From positions 2,914,001 through 2,978,000 of the forward strand of contig JAVHJL010000005.1 of assembly GCA_036971715.1 (NCBI GenBank): 64,000 nucleotides of DNA, written 5' to 3'. The position numbers and the translations under genes were made by a program. The DNA is from Arthrobotrys musiformis (lineage: Eukaryota > Ascomycota > Orbiliomycetes > Orbiliales > Orbiliaceae). The first letter of the stretch is position 1, and the number at the start of each line of letters is the position of its first letter. Below, one piece after another: positions 8,111 to 20,966 of this stretch. The notes under the pieces are model-generated. The model saw only the letters and a list, made by a program, of their open reading frames with translations, was not told the DNA's origin and did no database searches.

Positions 8111-11100
8111 AAGTTTATTGAGCTTTATAGATTATATAAAAGTAATATAAAAAGTATTTTTCTTATGCAATTCTAATAATAGATAGTAATTCTGAAAATT
8201 CATAAATGACTGATTTGGTATTATTATTTTTTATTATAATATAATAGTTTTCCCAATAATTTATAAATATTTTTTTATAAAAATCTATATTAGCATAATA
8301 GAAGGCTTCTTAATAAAGAATAAAATTAATCTATTATTTTTTTCTTGTAAGGTTGTATTTTATACATTTAATAATAAAAATATAGTAATAATTGAAATAT
8401 TAAGTATTTTATTAATTATATATTTTGTTATAATATTTATATTAAATAAAAATTAGTTTCTGATAATTTATATATTAGATTTATTTTTTTTTAAGGAGAA
8501 TGATGTTATTGACTTTTTTTTCAATTGGTAAAGGAAGAAAATAATTATTATTATCCTAATTAGAGAATAGGGAAGAGATAATGTTAATTTATTTATAGTT
8601 TTTATTAAGACCAACTTATTATAAGTAATTAAGGATTTCTTTAGATATAGTAAATAAAAATTAATAATAAATTACTTTAAAATATATAAAAATATTTTTA
8701 AATTTAAAATCTTTTAGGATTATTCTTTAGTAAAGTTTTTACTTATATTTATAATATTGAATTAATTATTTATTCTTTTATTATTTATATCTAATGTAGT
8801 TATTAAGGACTAAATTGTTCCATACCTAGTAATATTTTTAAATATTAGGTAAATAAAAGAAAAAAAATATTTCTTTATTATTAATATTTACAGAAGTAGT
8901 TGATTTTGGGGTATTTATATAAGTATTTAAGGAAGTTTATGATATAATTTCATAAGATTATTTAATAATTTATTGCTGAATTTTTTTAAAATCAACAATA
9001 ATAAATTATTATATTATATTAAATTTAATAAAGGTTTTGTCTTTTTAAGGAGGATTTTAAGTAATATTATAGAAATTACATTATATGGTATTTTTCTTTT
9101 TTTTATATTTTTGAAAGAAATATCTAAATTTATTACAATTCCAATAAAGAAAATTGTTAAATTTTGGGCTTTTTAAAGGAGTATTGTGTTTATATTTGTA
9201 TTATGTAGCGTTCAGATTTATAGGGGCTAGACTAAAAATTTTAGTTATTGTTATATTTCCATCTTTGTTTTTTTTCCAATTTCTAGAATTAGATTTTTTA
9301 TTATAGTTGTTCCTATTATTGTTATACTTTTTTTTTCTTTTTATAAAAAGATTAGTTAATACAGATTTTGAAATTAATATTATTAATTTTAATAGCATAT
9401 TATTGCATTTTTATATAAATTATAATAAATAGTCCTCTATTTCAATATTCTTTTTTATAAGTGTATATATATTATTGGAATTCTATTTTGAGTTTTTTTC
9501 AAACTTTCTAATATAAATTAGATTTGTTTTAATTAGTTAAAACTATAAGTTTATTGGATTTTTGGAAGTAGTTGTGGGCAGAATTGGTCTGCTTGAGAGT
9601 GGTAATCTATTATTAAACTCTCATAGTTTTATCATCTTCACCACACTATTATTTGAAAAAAATAATAAAGAAGCCATAATCTGTTATTACTCTAACTATA
9701 TCTAGATCTTATTCATCTTCTTTCTTAATTACCATATAGTTTTGGTAGTAAATATAAATCTAAAAAATAATATTATTAAGGTATATTCCTGTGAATAAGA
9801 TTTTAATACCATCATAGAGAAATTAAGAAATTAAAAATTAAAAATAAATATTAAATTATTAGAAAAAGTGATTAAATTTTCTAAAAGTTTTGTTAAACTT
9901 TATTAGATTATTAATTTGTAGTACTTTAGTATTAAGTTTTTTTTGAAGTTTGTCTTATTTATTTCAAATTTTAAATCCCTCAGCATTATATTGTGTTAGT
10001 TTTGCCTAAAGTTCTTTAATTTGTTTTTTAGGAATTTGGGGGGTTAGATTCCTTTCCTATAGTTTCTCTACTATTTTCCATATTATTATTTAATAGTTTA
10101 GGGAGTTTTTTAAAAATATCTTTACTAAAATTTCTAATATGTTATATATGTTTTTCTTCTTTTTGGCTTTATAAATTTGGTGCTATTTAAATTATTATAT
10201 TCTAAGTGTTAATAAGTTTTAATAAAAATATTGATTTTTGTAAATTTACTATTAATATTTGTATATAGGAATTTTTGTTAAGAAAATAAGTTAGTATTAG
10301 GTTAAGAGTAAAATTTACTTCTTTAATTTATAAATTTATTTATATAACTAAACTTATATATTATTTCTTATAATTAATTATTATTATCAGATTTTAAAGA
10401 GGTTCTGGATTTTTTTTTAGGAAATAATCTATATTTATTATTATTATCATTATTATTTAAACTGTAGCCAATTATTTATTATATTAATATATATTATTTA
10501 CCTTACTAAAAATTGGATCAGTCAAAATATTATATTTTGCCCAAATTTCTTTGGTAGGATTCCTAAACAAGCCTAGTACTTTACTGGTTTCTTAATTTTA
10601 TTGGTTCAGATTTCTTAAAGAGAACAATTAGTATTTAGTAGAACTAATAAAGTTATATATAGAAAATATAATACAGTAAAATAAATAAAAGATTTATAAA
10701 ATTGTTTTAAAGCTTTACTATTAAATAATAAACTAGTAAAGGTAGTTAATAAGTTAATTAATGGAGTTTTAAGAAAGATTTGAGAACTATTATTGTTCAA
10801 AAAGATTTTAAATATATGATGAAGTTTCTATATAAAATGTAATTTGTATATAAATTCAATGAGTTGATGGAATTTCTGTAAATTAACAACAATTATTGAT
10901 TTAATAGTTTATTGTTGATTTAAATATATGTATTATAACAAATATTATATAAGAAAAATGGGATGAACCAGTGGCTAGGATTTCCACTGGTCAAATAAAA
11001 CCAAATGTGTTGTAGAAACAATATATTCTACAGGATGTAGGAAATAGATTTATTTCCTCTAAACAAATGTTTATAAAATAAATAAACAAATTATGAACTA

Positions 11101-11144
11101 AATCTTTCTATAGGATAATTGAAATGTAGAATTAGAAGCATGTT

Positions 11145-11199
11145 TGTCACGCCAAGCCATATGCTTAACTGGGAACAGTCATATGGTGTGGGCGTGACA
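11145..11199. repeat. 55-bp inverted repeat with TGTCACGCC/GGCGTGACA arms
   Basis: The left arm TGTCACGCC...CCATATG and the right arm CATATGG...GGGCGTGACA are reverse complements apart from a few central bases, giving a hairpin of about 18-19 bp per arm. It retains CpG sites in a CpG-depleted block. It coincides with the proposed LTR 5' end, so it may be the LTR terminus folding back on itself. Confidence 0.75.
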
Positions 11200-11850
11200 A
11201 TTTTATTATTTTTTTTATTAATTGTTTATTTAAATTGCTATATTTATTATATTATAATTTATAATTAAATACTTATTTTTAATATAATAATTATAATAAT
11301 TAGAGATTCTAATAAATATATAATAAATTTAATTTTTTAAACTACAATAATTATATGAAACTAAAAATAATTTAGAACCATATAATTTTTTAAAAACAAA
11401 AGAGTTTATAATTAAAATAGGTAGATATTTTATAAATAAATTAAATTTTAGTTTAAAATAATTTATATTTTTTTATATATTTTGTGATTTATCATGTTAT
11501 TGAAAATGATTAGAATTTAAAATTTTCTAATTTAGCGGTATTTTATATATTAAAATAGTATAAATAGTAGGCAAAAATAATTAAACTATAATATAAAAAT
11601 ATCTTATGAACTAATTTGAGAAAAGAACTAATATATTCTGAATGTGATTGAAAAAAATACAAATCATTTTAAAAAAAAAAAAAAAAAAATTTATTTATAT
11701 AAACAATAAATTAATTAAATTCTTATAAATCTACTAAATTATTGAAGATACTAATTATAAGAAAAAAAGGTAGTATTATTAGTTTATATGTTGATGTATT
11801 TAAAAAAAAATGAGATGGAAAAACTATAATAAAAATAATATAATTTTATA

Positions 11851-11955
11851 TGATTTAGTTATAATGATTTACAACTTAATCATACTGATTTACAACTTAA
11901 TTATATAAAATTACAACTCAGTTATATTGATTTATAATTTAATTATAATTATTTA
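11851..11955 (+). repeat. Degenerate tandem repeat, period about 21 bp
   Basis: Five or so imperfect copies of a unit resembling TGATTTACAACTTAATTATA run head to tail. Two of them (starting near 11865 and 11886) share their first 16 or more bases. Tandem repeats of this size are common in the U3 part of LTRs, which fits the proposed LTR around them. Confidence 0.6.
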
Positions 11956-12300
11956 TAACTCACTTGTATATTTATTTCCTTTATACAAGAATATATATAT
12001 AAGAGTTTGAAGAATTTATCTTGAATGTGTATTCTTTAGTAGTTAATTTATTAGTTATAAGTTATAGATCTCTTTATTATAAAATATCTCTTCTCTCTAT
12101 TCCCTACGCTTAGTTAGTGATTGTGACCTTGTAGTCCCGCCACCTATTGTAACAAATATATTATAACTAACATATATTATACAAAAATAGTTCTATTATA
12201 AAAAGTATATAAATCTTTATAAATATGTATTAATCAATAATTTTTTTTTAGTATAGAAGTAATTCTAAATAGGAAATATAAATAAGTGAATATTAAAACT

Positions 12301-12515
12301 CTCACCTACACCTGCCTTTATAATAGCCAGGGACCCGGCTATTACTGCTTTAGAAGATAGCTGCTCTATCACAGCAACAACAATTATATTCTATAATTTT
12401 TTCTTTAATTATAGTATTATTTGAATGTTTTTTATAGTTATTCTGAAGGCTTTTCTGACTGCTTGGATTTCTGCTTGGAGTTCTTTCTGCTGAGCATGCT
12501 TCGTTACAAAATAGT
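12301..12515. other. Less mutated island with a perfect palindrome
   Basis: This patch stands out for GC content within the AT-rich block. It contains TAATAGCC (12321-12328) and GGCTATTA (12337-12344), perfect 8-bp arms around AGGGACCC. Further on come repeated GCTTGGA/TTCTGCT-like words and a GTTACA near 12510 that could be another LTR-type end on the opposite strand. I see no coding content. Confidence 0.4.
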
Positions 12516-13321
12516 TTTATAATTAATATTTATAAATTATGAGATTTTGAGTATTAATTCGTTTATTAAAATTAAAATTAAAATTTAAGTATTTTTTGTA
12601 ATATTATATTTATGTTAAGTTTATTTTTTATTATTATTATTATTTTTAATAAATATAAAAGGTTGTGAGGTTCTACAATAGTTTGAATTTAGAGGCTCTA
12701 AGGTTTTTGAAATTGTGTTGTGAAAAAACAAAAAAAATTATATTTTAGTTTGTTTTTACGATTTGATTAACTTTTGGAACACACATTTGTATCATCGGCC
12801 AACTTTCTGATCTAGGTTTTGCCCCCGTTCAATGTCTTTCTACTCTGCATGGTGGCTTTATCCCTGGTACAAGTCCGACCACATTGATACCAGCGTGGAA
12901 TAGGCAATCATCAACGGCAACAGCATTTGGTTCACAAGATAAAGCACGATACAATGTTCGAAAGATCGATAAGTTGACGAACGCAACGCAGTTTTCATAG
13001 ACCACTCTTACAATGCCGGCTCCAGGTTCATGCTTACGGTACGCGTGGTATATTTATGATACTAAATCCACCTACATTGCTTTACCAAACGGATAGATTT
13101 TCTTGAGATAAATTTGCGAACGAAGTCGCTGCCATTAGGGTCTGAAGCCCGCATCGTAACAATGAGTATTATCAAACTCGCATTACAAATGTACATTTGA
13201 ACTTGGGAAAAACAAAATGCACACCCGTAGGAGAAAAAACAGCCCTCCGAATTGGACACCGATACGCCTCAGTGCATAAAGACAAGGAAAACGATACAAG
13301 AAAATAAAGGGGACATTGAAT

Positions 13322-13773
13322 TTAACCTCCGAAACCCTGGATGAATTGATGTGTTATAATCAAATGGCAGAGGGATAGAAAGAGATAAGAGGGTGCTGTA
13401 GGACTTACGTAGAGGGTTCTTCCCTGTCTCTTCAAAGCATAGACGACATCAAGAGATGTGACAGTCTTCCTCTTGGCGTGCTCGGTGTATGTGACAGCGT
13501 CACGAATGACACCCTCAAGGAAGGTCTTCAGAACACCACGGGTTTCCTCGTAGATCACTGTAAAATTGGAGAGAGATTGTTAGCTGACAATCTAGGTGAG
13601 AGGGTTGATCGGAAGCAATACATACTGGCCGAGATACGCTTGACACCACCACGACGTGCCAGACGACGGATAGCAGGCTTTGTGATGCCCTGAATGTTGT
13701 CTCGTAGAATCTTCCTGTGACGCTTGGCACCACCTTTGCCGAGACCCTTTCCACCTTTTCCTCTGCCGGTCAT
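13322..13773 (-). CDS. H4: Histone H4
   Basis: The protein is 103 aa including Met and forms the nucleosome core with H3. Coding exons on the minus strand are 13773-13626, 13557-13409 and 13336-13322. Intron 1 splits a codon after KRISA (donor GTATGT). Intron 2 (donor GTAAGT) leaves only GFGG and the stop in the last exon. The sequence starts TGRGKGGKGLGKGGAKRHRK and contains the invariant KRISAMIYEETRG and KRKTVTSLDVVYALKRQGRT segments, so all acetylatable tail lysines are present. It is divergent from H3 with a shared 1.1-kb upstream region, the usual fungal arrangement allowing coordinated S-phase expression. Confidence 0.98.
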
Positions 13774-16279
<2,506 letters not shown>

Positions 16280-18334
16280 TTACAAATTATGGCCTTGCGA
16301 GCGTAGAATCTTAAGGATATCCTCAACCGACGGTGGCGGCGGTGGCGGTGGCTGCTGCTGCTGCTGTGCTTGATGTAGCATTGGGATTTGGGCAGGATTA
16401 AAAGGAAGTGGGGGTGGTGGAGGTATCTGACCTAGCTGATGAGGTAGTGGGAGCTGGGGGTTTGGGGGGATAGGGAAGAATGCTGGATTGATGTGAGATC
16501 CGGAGGGAAATGCCGGCGGCATTGCCCGTCCTTGCGCGAAGAATGGGAGAAGGGCTGATATGTCTGGGGGAGGGACGAGGGGGAGAGGGACTTGAGGCAT
16601 TGTGGGAGCAGGTGGGGGCGGGGGGTTGGAGGCATTACGCGCTTCTGCTGGTGCTGGAGCTGAAGCTCGGTCATCCCTGTGCTGGGCATGCTGGGCATGC
16701 TGGTGATGGTGATGGTGGTGATGGTCGGTACCTTGATTCTGGTGGCGAGGACCGGACCTAAAATCCGGCCGACCTTGGGGAGCTTGCCTGCCCCCTCGGC
16801 CACGACCTCTGAACCCTCTCGAACCCCTGTTGGATTGGAAATCTCGCTGTGGGGTTCGTTGAGGTACATCCCGTCGAGGCGGGGGATTGGCTGGGTTGGG
16901 TGGGCCGGACATTTCATGTAGGTTTGCCGGGCGAGAGAGGGGGACATACGGCTCATCCATAGCATCAACGACTTGTCCTTGCATCGATGCTTGTGCCTGT
17001 GGTTGAGTTTGTCCTTGAGTCCGGAGAGCCGCCCCTCTTGCCTTCTTCTCCTCCTTCTGCCGCTTTTTGAAATCCGCCTCTGCTTCGTCATCTGAGAACT
17101 CTCTCTCGTCGTCTCCTACTTCCTCGTCAAAGAAGTTACTAGCATCGCTTCCCTTCACGGCACGTATTGTCTTCGTGAATAGGAAAGTGCTATGTGAAGG
17201 AATATAGCTAACTTTGCGGCCAACGGTGGCATTTAGCTGTTTTACTTCCTCCGCATCCTTCAATCGCACTGTGTAAAAAGGTTGCTCGACTCGACCGAAG
17301 GTCTCCTGGACCCAGCCTAGCAGGGACCGATCCTCAAAGCACAAAACCGACCTTTCGTTTAGCACCTGGTATTCACCGGAGACACTGGCTTTGACAAGAA
17401 TGAGGTCGTCAACCACCGAGTCAATGATACCTAACGGGACAATCGGGGTGCTTGAGGTTATGTCAATTTCGGGGCGGGTAGACGTTAATTTGGCCTCTGG
17501 GAGCTCATTCTTCGTTTTCAGAGGCCCGCCTACGCGACCCTTCGCCCCGTTACTAGGTTCATCATCCGAGCCAGCATCTTCATCCATAAGGCGCCTTGCT
17601 TCTTTTTGGATATCTAAGAAGACAGCATCCTCTCCATCGTCGTCCTCTTCATCGTCGTCGCTTCCAGAGGTTGTTGAGCTGTCGTCGTCATCTGAAGACG
17701 AAGACGAGGATAAATTGCGGGATCCCTCATTGGCATCATCGCCGCTTTCCTCAGCTGAAGAATCCAACTGCCACTCAGCCTCTAAGTTTCCAATATTGGC
17801 TTTCCCCTTTTCTATGAAATCTTCCTTGTCACGAAAAGCCCCAAGGTCTTCTCGCTCGCATGAGGGCTCGTTAGGATTCTGAGCTTCAAAGTCGGTCTTG
17901 TCGTCGTCGTAAAGAAGGCCCTCGTCTTCATCCTCATCTTCGAATTTGCCGCCCTCAGCGTTGTTCTGGAGGGGTATACCAGGAACTTCTTCGGTGCCTT
18001 TGAGTTCTGGATTTTCTGCTGCAACGGCGGCTGGTAAATGTGATTCCTCTAGGGTTGGCCTGCTATTCTCCGGGCTTCGTGATTCGAGCCCGTGTGTCGT
18101 TTGGCTATCGGTAGCCAAGAATAATCCCGGTATTGTACTAGTTTCCGAGGGCTGGTCACCGAGTTTGTTGTTGTTTGATGGACTGGTAGGTACTATGGTC
18201 ATGGCTGCTTCATCGTCTGGACCTTCGGTCGAAAGACGGGGCCGTTTGGGACAAGGTTGGCCATCATCGTGGTTATACTCGCTATCCGGCTTATGTCCTG
18301 GCGCGTCGCCATAAAAGATTGGGTCACTGTCCAT
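16280..18334 (-). CDS. NAF1: H/ACA snoRNP assembly factor Naf1
   Basis: This single-exon gene encodes 684 aa. Naf1 binds nascent H/ACA RNAs with the Cbf5 core in the nucleoplasm and is later replaced by Gar1. The diagnostic Gar1/Naf1 beta-barrel domain lies at about residues 297-395 (IIDSVVDDLILVKASVSG, then SLLGWVQETFGRVEQPFYTV). It is preceded by a long acidic Ser/Asp/Glu-rich N-terminal region. After it come a Lys/Glu-rich helix, an RGG-type segment (SRGFRGRGRGGR, about residue 507), a His-rich run and a Pro-rich C-terminus, all typical of fungal Naf1. It is divergent from ALG9 with about 320 bp between starts. The low-complexity tails are longer than in yeast Naf1. Confidence 0.93.
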   Translation of the reverse strand: MDSDPIFYGDAPGHKPDSEYNHDDGQPCPKRPRLSTEGPDDEAAMTIVPTSPSNNNKLGDQPSETSTIPGLFLATDSQTTHGLESRSPENSRPTLEESHLPAAVAAENPELKGTEEVPGIPLQNNAEGGKFEDEDEDEGLLYDDDKTDFEAQNPNEPSCEREDLGAFRDKEDFIEKGKANIGNLEAEWQLDSSAEESGDDANEGSRNLSSSSSSDDDDSSTTSGSDDDEEDDDGEDAVFLDIQKEARRLMDEDAGSDDEPSNGAKGRVGGPLKTKNELPEAKLTSTRPEIDITSSTPIVPLGIIDSVVDDLILVKASVSGEYQVLNERSVLCFEDRSLLGWVQETFGRVEQPFYTVRLKDAEEVKQLNATVGRKVSYIPSHSTFLFTKTIRAVKGSDASNFFDEEVGDDEREFSDDEAEADFKKRQKEEKKARGAALRTQGQTQPQAQASMQGQVVDAMDEPYVPLSRPANLHEMSGPPNPANPPPRRDVPQRTPQRDFQSNRGSRGFRGRGRGGRQAPQGRPDFRSGPRHQNQGTDHHHHHHHQHAQHAQHRDDRASAPAPAEARNASNPPPPPAPTMPQVPLPLVPPPDISALLPFFAQGRAMPPAFPSGSHINPAFFPIPPNPQLPLPHQLGQIPPPPPLPFNPAQIPMLHQAQQQQQPPPPPPPSVEDILKILRSQGHNL

Positions 18335-18656
18335 GATTTTCTAGGATGTGAATTCAATTCGATGCGGTGGTTTAAAATCTGGTGTCGTTGCAACTGTGTC
18401 GTTGCGCTGGTGTGAAAATGTCAAAAAAGTGTTTTGGCTGTCGCAGGATTGAATCCAAATAATTTTTTTTTTCATGCTCGAGAAGACCTGCTTGCCCGCT
18501 TACCCGATTGGGCGTTGGGGGAGGCGAAGAACCAGGGCCAGGCGAAATTTCTTGGCAGACGGCGGAGCGCCAACCATGCAACCTTTCCATGCTAATGCTA
18601 ATGCTAATGCTAATGCTAATGCTAATGCTGGCAACGACACGCGCTGTTGGGCGAAG
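18335..18656. promoter_or_regulatory. NAF1/ALG9 divergent promoter with (GCTAAT)n repeat
   Basis: The 322-bp region between start codons includes a (GCTAAT)6 hexamer array at 18591-18629. In the ALG9 frame this array could be translated from an upstream in-frame ATG at 18576 as repeated Ala-Asn, so it may be leader or N-terminal code. Confidence 0.55.
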
Positions 18657-20831
18657 ATGTCACCACCGAGTCAAGTGCCGTTGAAGGCCGAGAGGTCAGT
18701 AGAATACCCAAGTCCTTATCTTCTTAAACCCTTTATATCTAAGTATACTAATCGATTCCGCTTGAAAATATGTGTATATTAGTGCCTCAACGACAAGGAA
18801 GGAACCATTTATACCTTACCATATTGTCCTCTCAATCGTCTTTGGCGTCGGCCTCGTATCTGCTGCTTTTGCAACGATTCCAGATTGCGATGAAGGTATT
18901 GATTCGCCCACTTATACCCAGAAGCCTGGGTCGATTCCAGAGGTCTAATGTCGTTTCTTTCTTTCTTTCTTTTCAGTCTTCAACTATTGGGAGCCCACAC
19001 ACTATCTGTCTTATGGCAATGGGCTACAAACGTGGGAATACTCTCCTGTCTACGCCATCAGAAGTTGGTTGTACGTGGGTGTCCACTCCCTCGTAACTCT
19101 GCCATTCTCCCTGGCCCCGGGTATTGATAAGGTAACATAACAAAGCTGTTGATACATATAATTAATACTGAGTCTACAAGTGTTCCTAACTCGGGTTTTA
19201 CTTCTTCGCATAGTCGCATGTCTTCTTGGCTCTGCGAACAATCTTAGCCGGAACGGCTTCGTTGTCTCTAACAGAGCTCTATGATTCTCTTTCGAGGTCT
19301 ATCGGCCCCGAAGTGGGTTTGCTTTTCATCTCAATATCCGTGCCTAGCGCGGGCATGTTCCAGGCAATACCGTCTTACTTACCGTCGTCGTTTGCGATGT
19401 ATTTTGTCATGTTTGGAATGGCAGAGTTTCTGAAGGCATCGGTCTCTCTATCGAAAGCTCTCACATATTTCTCTCTTGCTGGGCTTCTTGGGTGGCCCTT
19501 TTGCCTCGCCCTTGTTGTACCGCAGCTTCTACTGTGGGTATTCGAAAATGGTCGGACCACTGGCGTTGTAGGTACAGTCCAGCGTTTGGCATGGGGCGTC
19601 ACAATGCCGCTTATTGTGCTCGTAAGTGCCATATTCGATCGCAGGAGTGGTCCACTCCCTATCTACCCAGGGCTAACAGCGGTCATAGATATCAGTCATT
19701 GGTGTCGACTCTTTAGCCTACCGAAAGCTAGTCTTCGTACCCTTGAATATAGTACTATATAATGTCTTCGGTGGCTCGGAAAGAGGACCGGATCTCTATG
19801 GCACGGAACCTTGGTGGTATTATTTTGCCAACTTGTCTCTGAACTTTAACGCGATGGCTGCAGTGGCTTTTGCGAGTATCTTTCCACTGGTATGTATTAT
19901 TATCATACCATACATAACGAAAAGAGGTCGCTAAGCGCTGCTGTAGGTCACGGCTTTAGCTGTTATGCCTGCTGGAATCACTAAAAGACAGTTTGTTCTG
20001 TTGCTGCCGTTCTATCTTTGGCTGGGAATATTCTCACTACAGCCGCACAAAGAGGAACGTTTCATGTACCCCGCGTATCCGGCACTCTGCATTAATGCGG
20101 CGATGTCCATGAACTGGCTGAAAGATTTTATTCATTTTTTTGCGGTCAAGTTGAAAATCGAACCCAAGGCTGCCAGTGCCCTTGGGACAGCCATGGTCGC
20201 CGTCGTGCTATTATTATCGGCAGTTATCTCAACATCCCGGACGATCGCAATTACCACTGCGTATAGCGCCCCCAAAAACATATATCGTTCTGACCAGAAT
20301 ATATCCGGAAACGTTTGTTTTGGGAAAGAGTGGTATAGGTTTCCATCATCCTATTTTCTCCCTGCGGGGGCAAGACCACGCTTCATCAAGAGCGCCTTCG
20401 CAGGCCTCCTACCAGGCACCTTTGCAGAAAGCAATACGCCCTTTCGAGACGGAACATGGAAAATACCTGAAAACATGAACGATCTTAATCAAGAAGACTA
20501 CTCCAAATATGTAAGTTTACACTGCATGTTTCAATGGGAAGAGGCTCTCTACTAATTCTTTTCGTGACAGGTCCCAATTGATCAGTGTGACTACCTAGTT
20601 GATTCTTACTTTAGCGGTAGGGAAGACTATACGGGGTCTTCGGAACCAAACTACATTTTAGATACCGAAAACTGGGAACCTGTGGCATGCCGTAGATTTC
20701 TCGATGCTGCCCAGACCCCTTTCTTGAGTCGAGCTCTTTGGATCCCAAACATAGTGTATAGGGACCAAAGGGTCTGGGGGGAATACTGTATATTGAAGAA
20801 AAAGATGCAAAAGAAAGAGGTGGTGACGTAG
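18657..20831 (+). CDS. ALG9: Alpha-1,2-mannosyltransferase Alg9
   Basis: This GT22 enzyme of the ER membrane adds the seventh and ninth mannoses to the dolichol-linked oligosaccharide for N-glycosylation. Seven exons give 579 aa: 18657-18694, 18783-18895, 18977-19131, 19214-19621, 19689-19889, 19947-20510, 20571-20831. The family signature just after the first membrane segment is clear: DCDEVFNYWEPTHY followed by QTWEYSPVYAIRSW. The middle has FVPLNIVLYNVFGGSERGPD and LYGTEPWWYY, and later LQPHKEERFMYPAYP, all Alg9 landmarks in multi-spanning hydrophobic sequence. Intron 1 has a TACTAAT branch site. The start is uncertain: in-frame ATGs at 18576 and 18474 exist upstream, and 18657 was chosen because the yeast protein is short before the first membrane segment. 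Confidence 0.94.
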
Positions 20832-20966
20832 CGTTCTGTGTATATATAAAATATAAACGTCCATACAGGGTCTTAAAAACTAATATCAGAGCCAAGCATT
20901 TTAATACAGCCTATTTGCCCGTAGAACCTAATGTGATCCGGCTTCCCTGTCGTCCTGAAATATTTA

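Larger units (their letters stand above)
11145..12154 (+). mobile_element. Probable solo or partial LTR, about 1.0 kb
   Basis: The segment starts TGTCACGCC and ends CCTATTGTAACA, so its ends pair as TGT(C/T)AC and GTAACA, the TG...CA form of LTR termini. In between are tandem U3-like repeats (about 11851-11955), a TATA-type stretch (ATATATATATAAGAG near 11991-12005), and a less mutated TCTCT/CCGCC-containing 3' section like R-U5. No matching 5-bp target duplication is visible (atgtt before, aatat after), possibly because of mutation or because an internal region follows. No polymerase frame is recognisable beside it. Orientation plus is inferred from TATA preceding the R-U5-like end. Confidence 0.45.
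8111..12750. repeat. Heavily mutated AT-rich repeat block without intact genes
   Basis: About 4.6 kb of sequence is almost free of CpG and very AT-rich, with only short frames that look like decayed transposon code. For example 9201-9398 (minus) is Lys/Asn-rich, and 8973-9176 and 10615-10800 are hydrophobic and Ile/Leu/Lys-rich. None has a recognisable domain. A few less altered islands stand out: 10968-11050, the inverted repeat at 11145-11199, the LTR 3' end at 12090-12154 and a patch at 12301-12515. The simplest reading is nested old transposons destroyed by C-to-T mutation. I cannot name the families. Confidence 0.7.

Noticed and set aside
2322..8113. Shared TTTTAGAA near both outer ends of the intact LINE as a target-site duplication
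   Set aside because: The match is short and AT-only, and the flanks do not continue the same pre-insertion sequence, so it may be coincidence.
8973..9176. Hydrophobic 67-codon frame in the AT-rich block
   Set aside because: Its composition is what mutated AT-rich DNA gives when translated; no start context, homology or neighbouring signal supports it.
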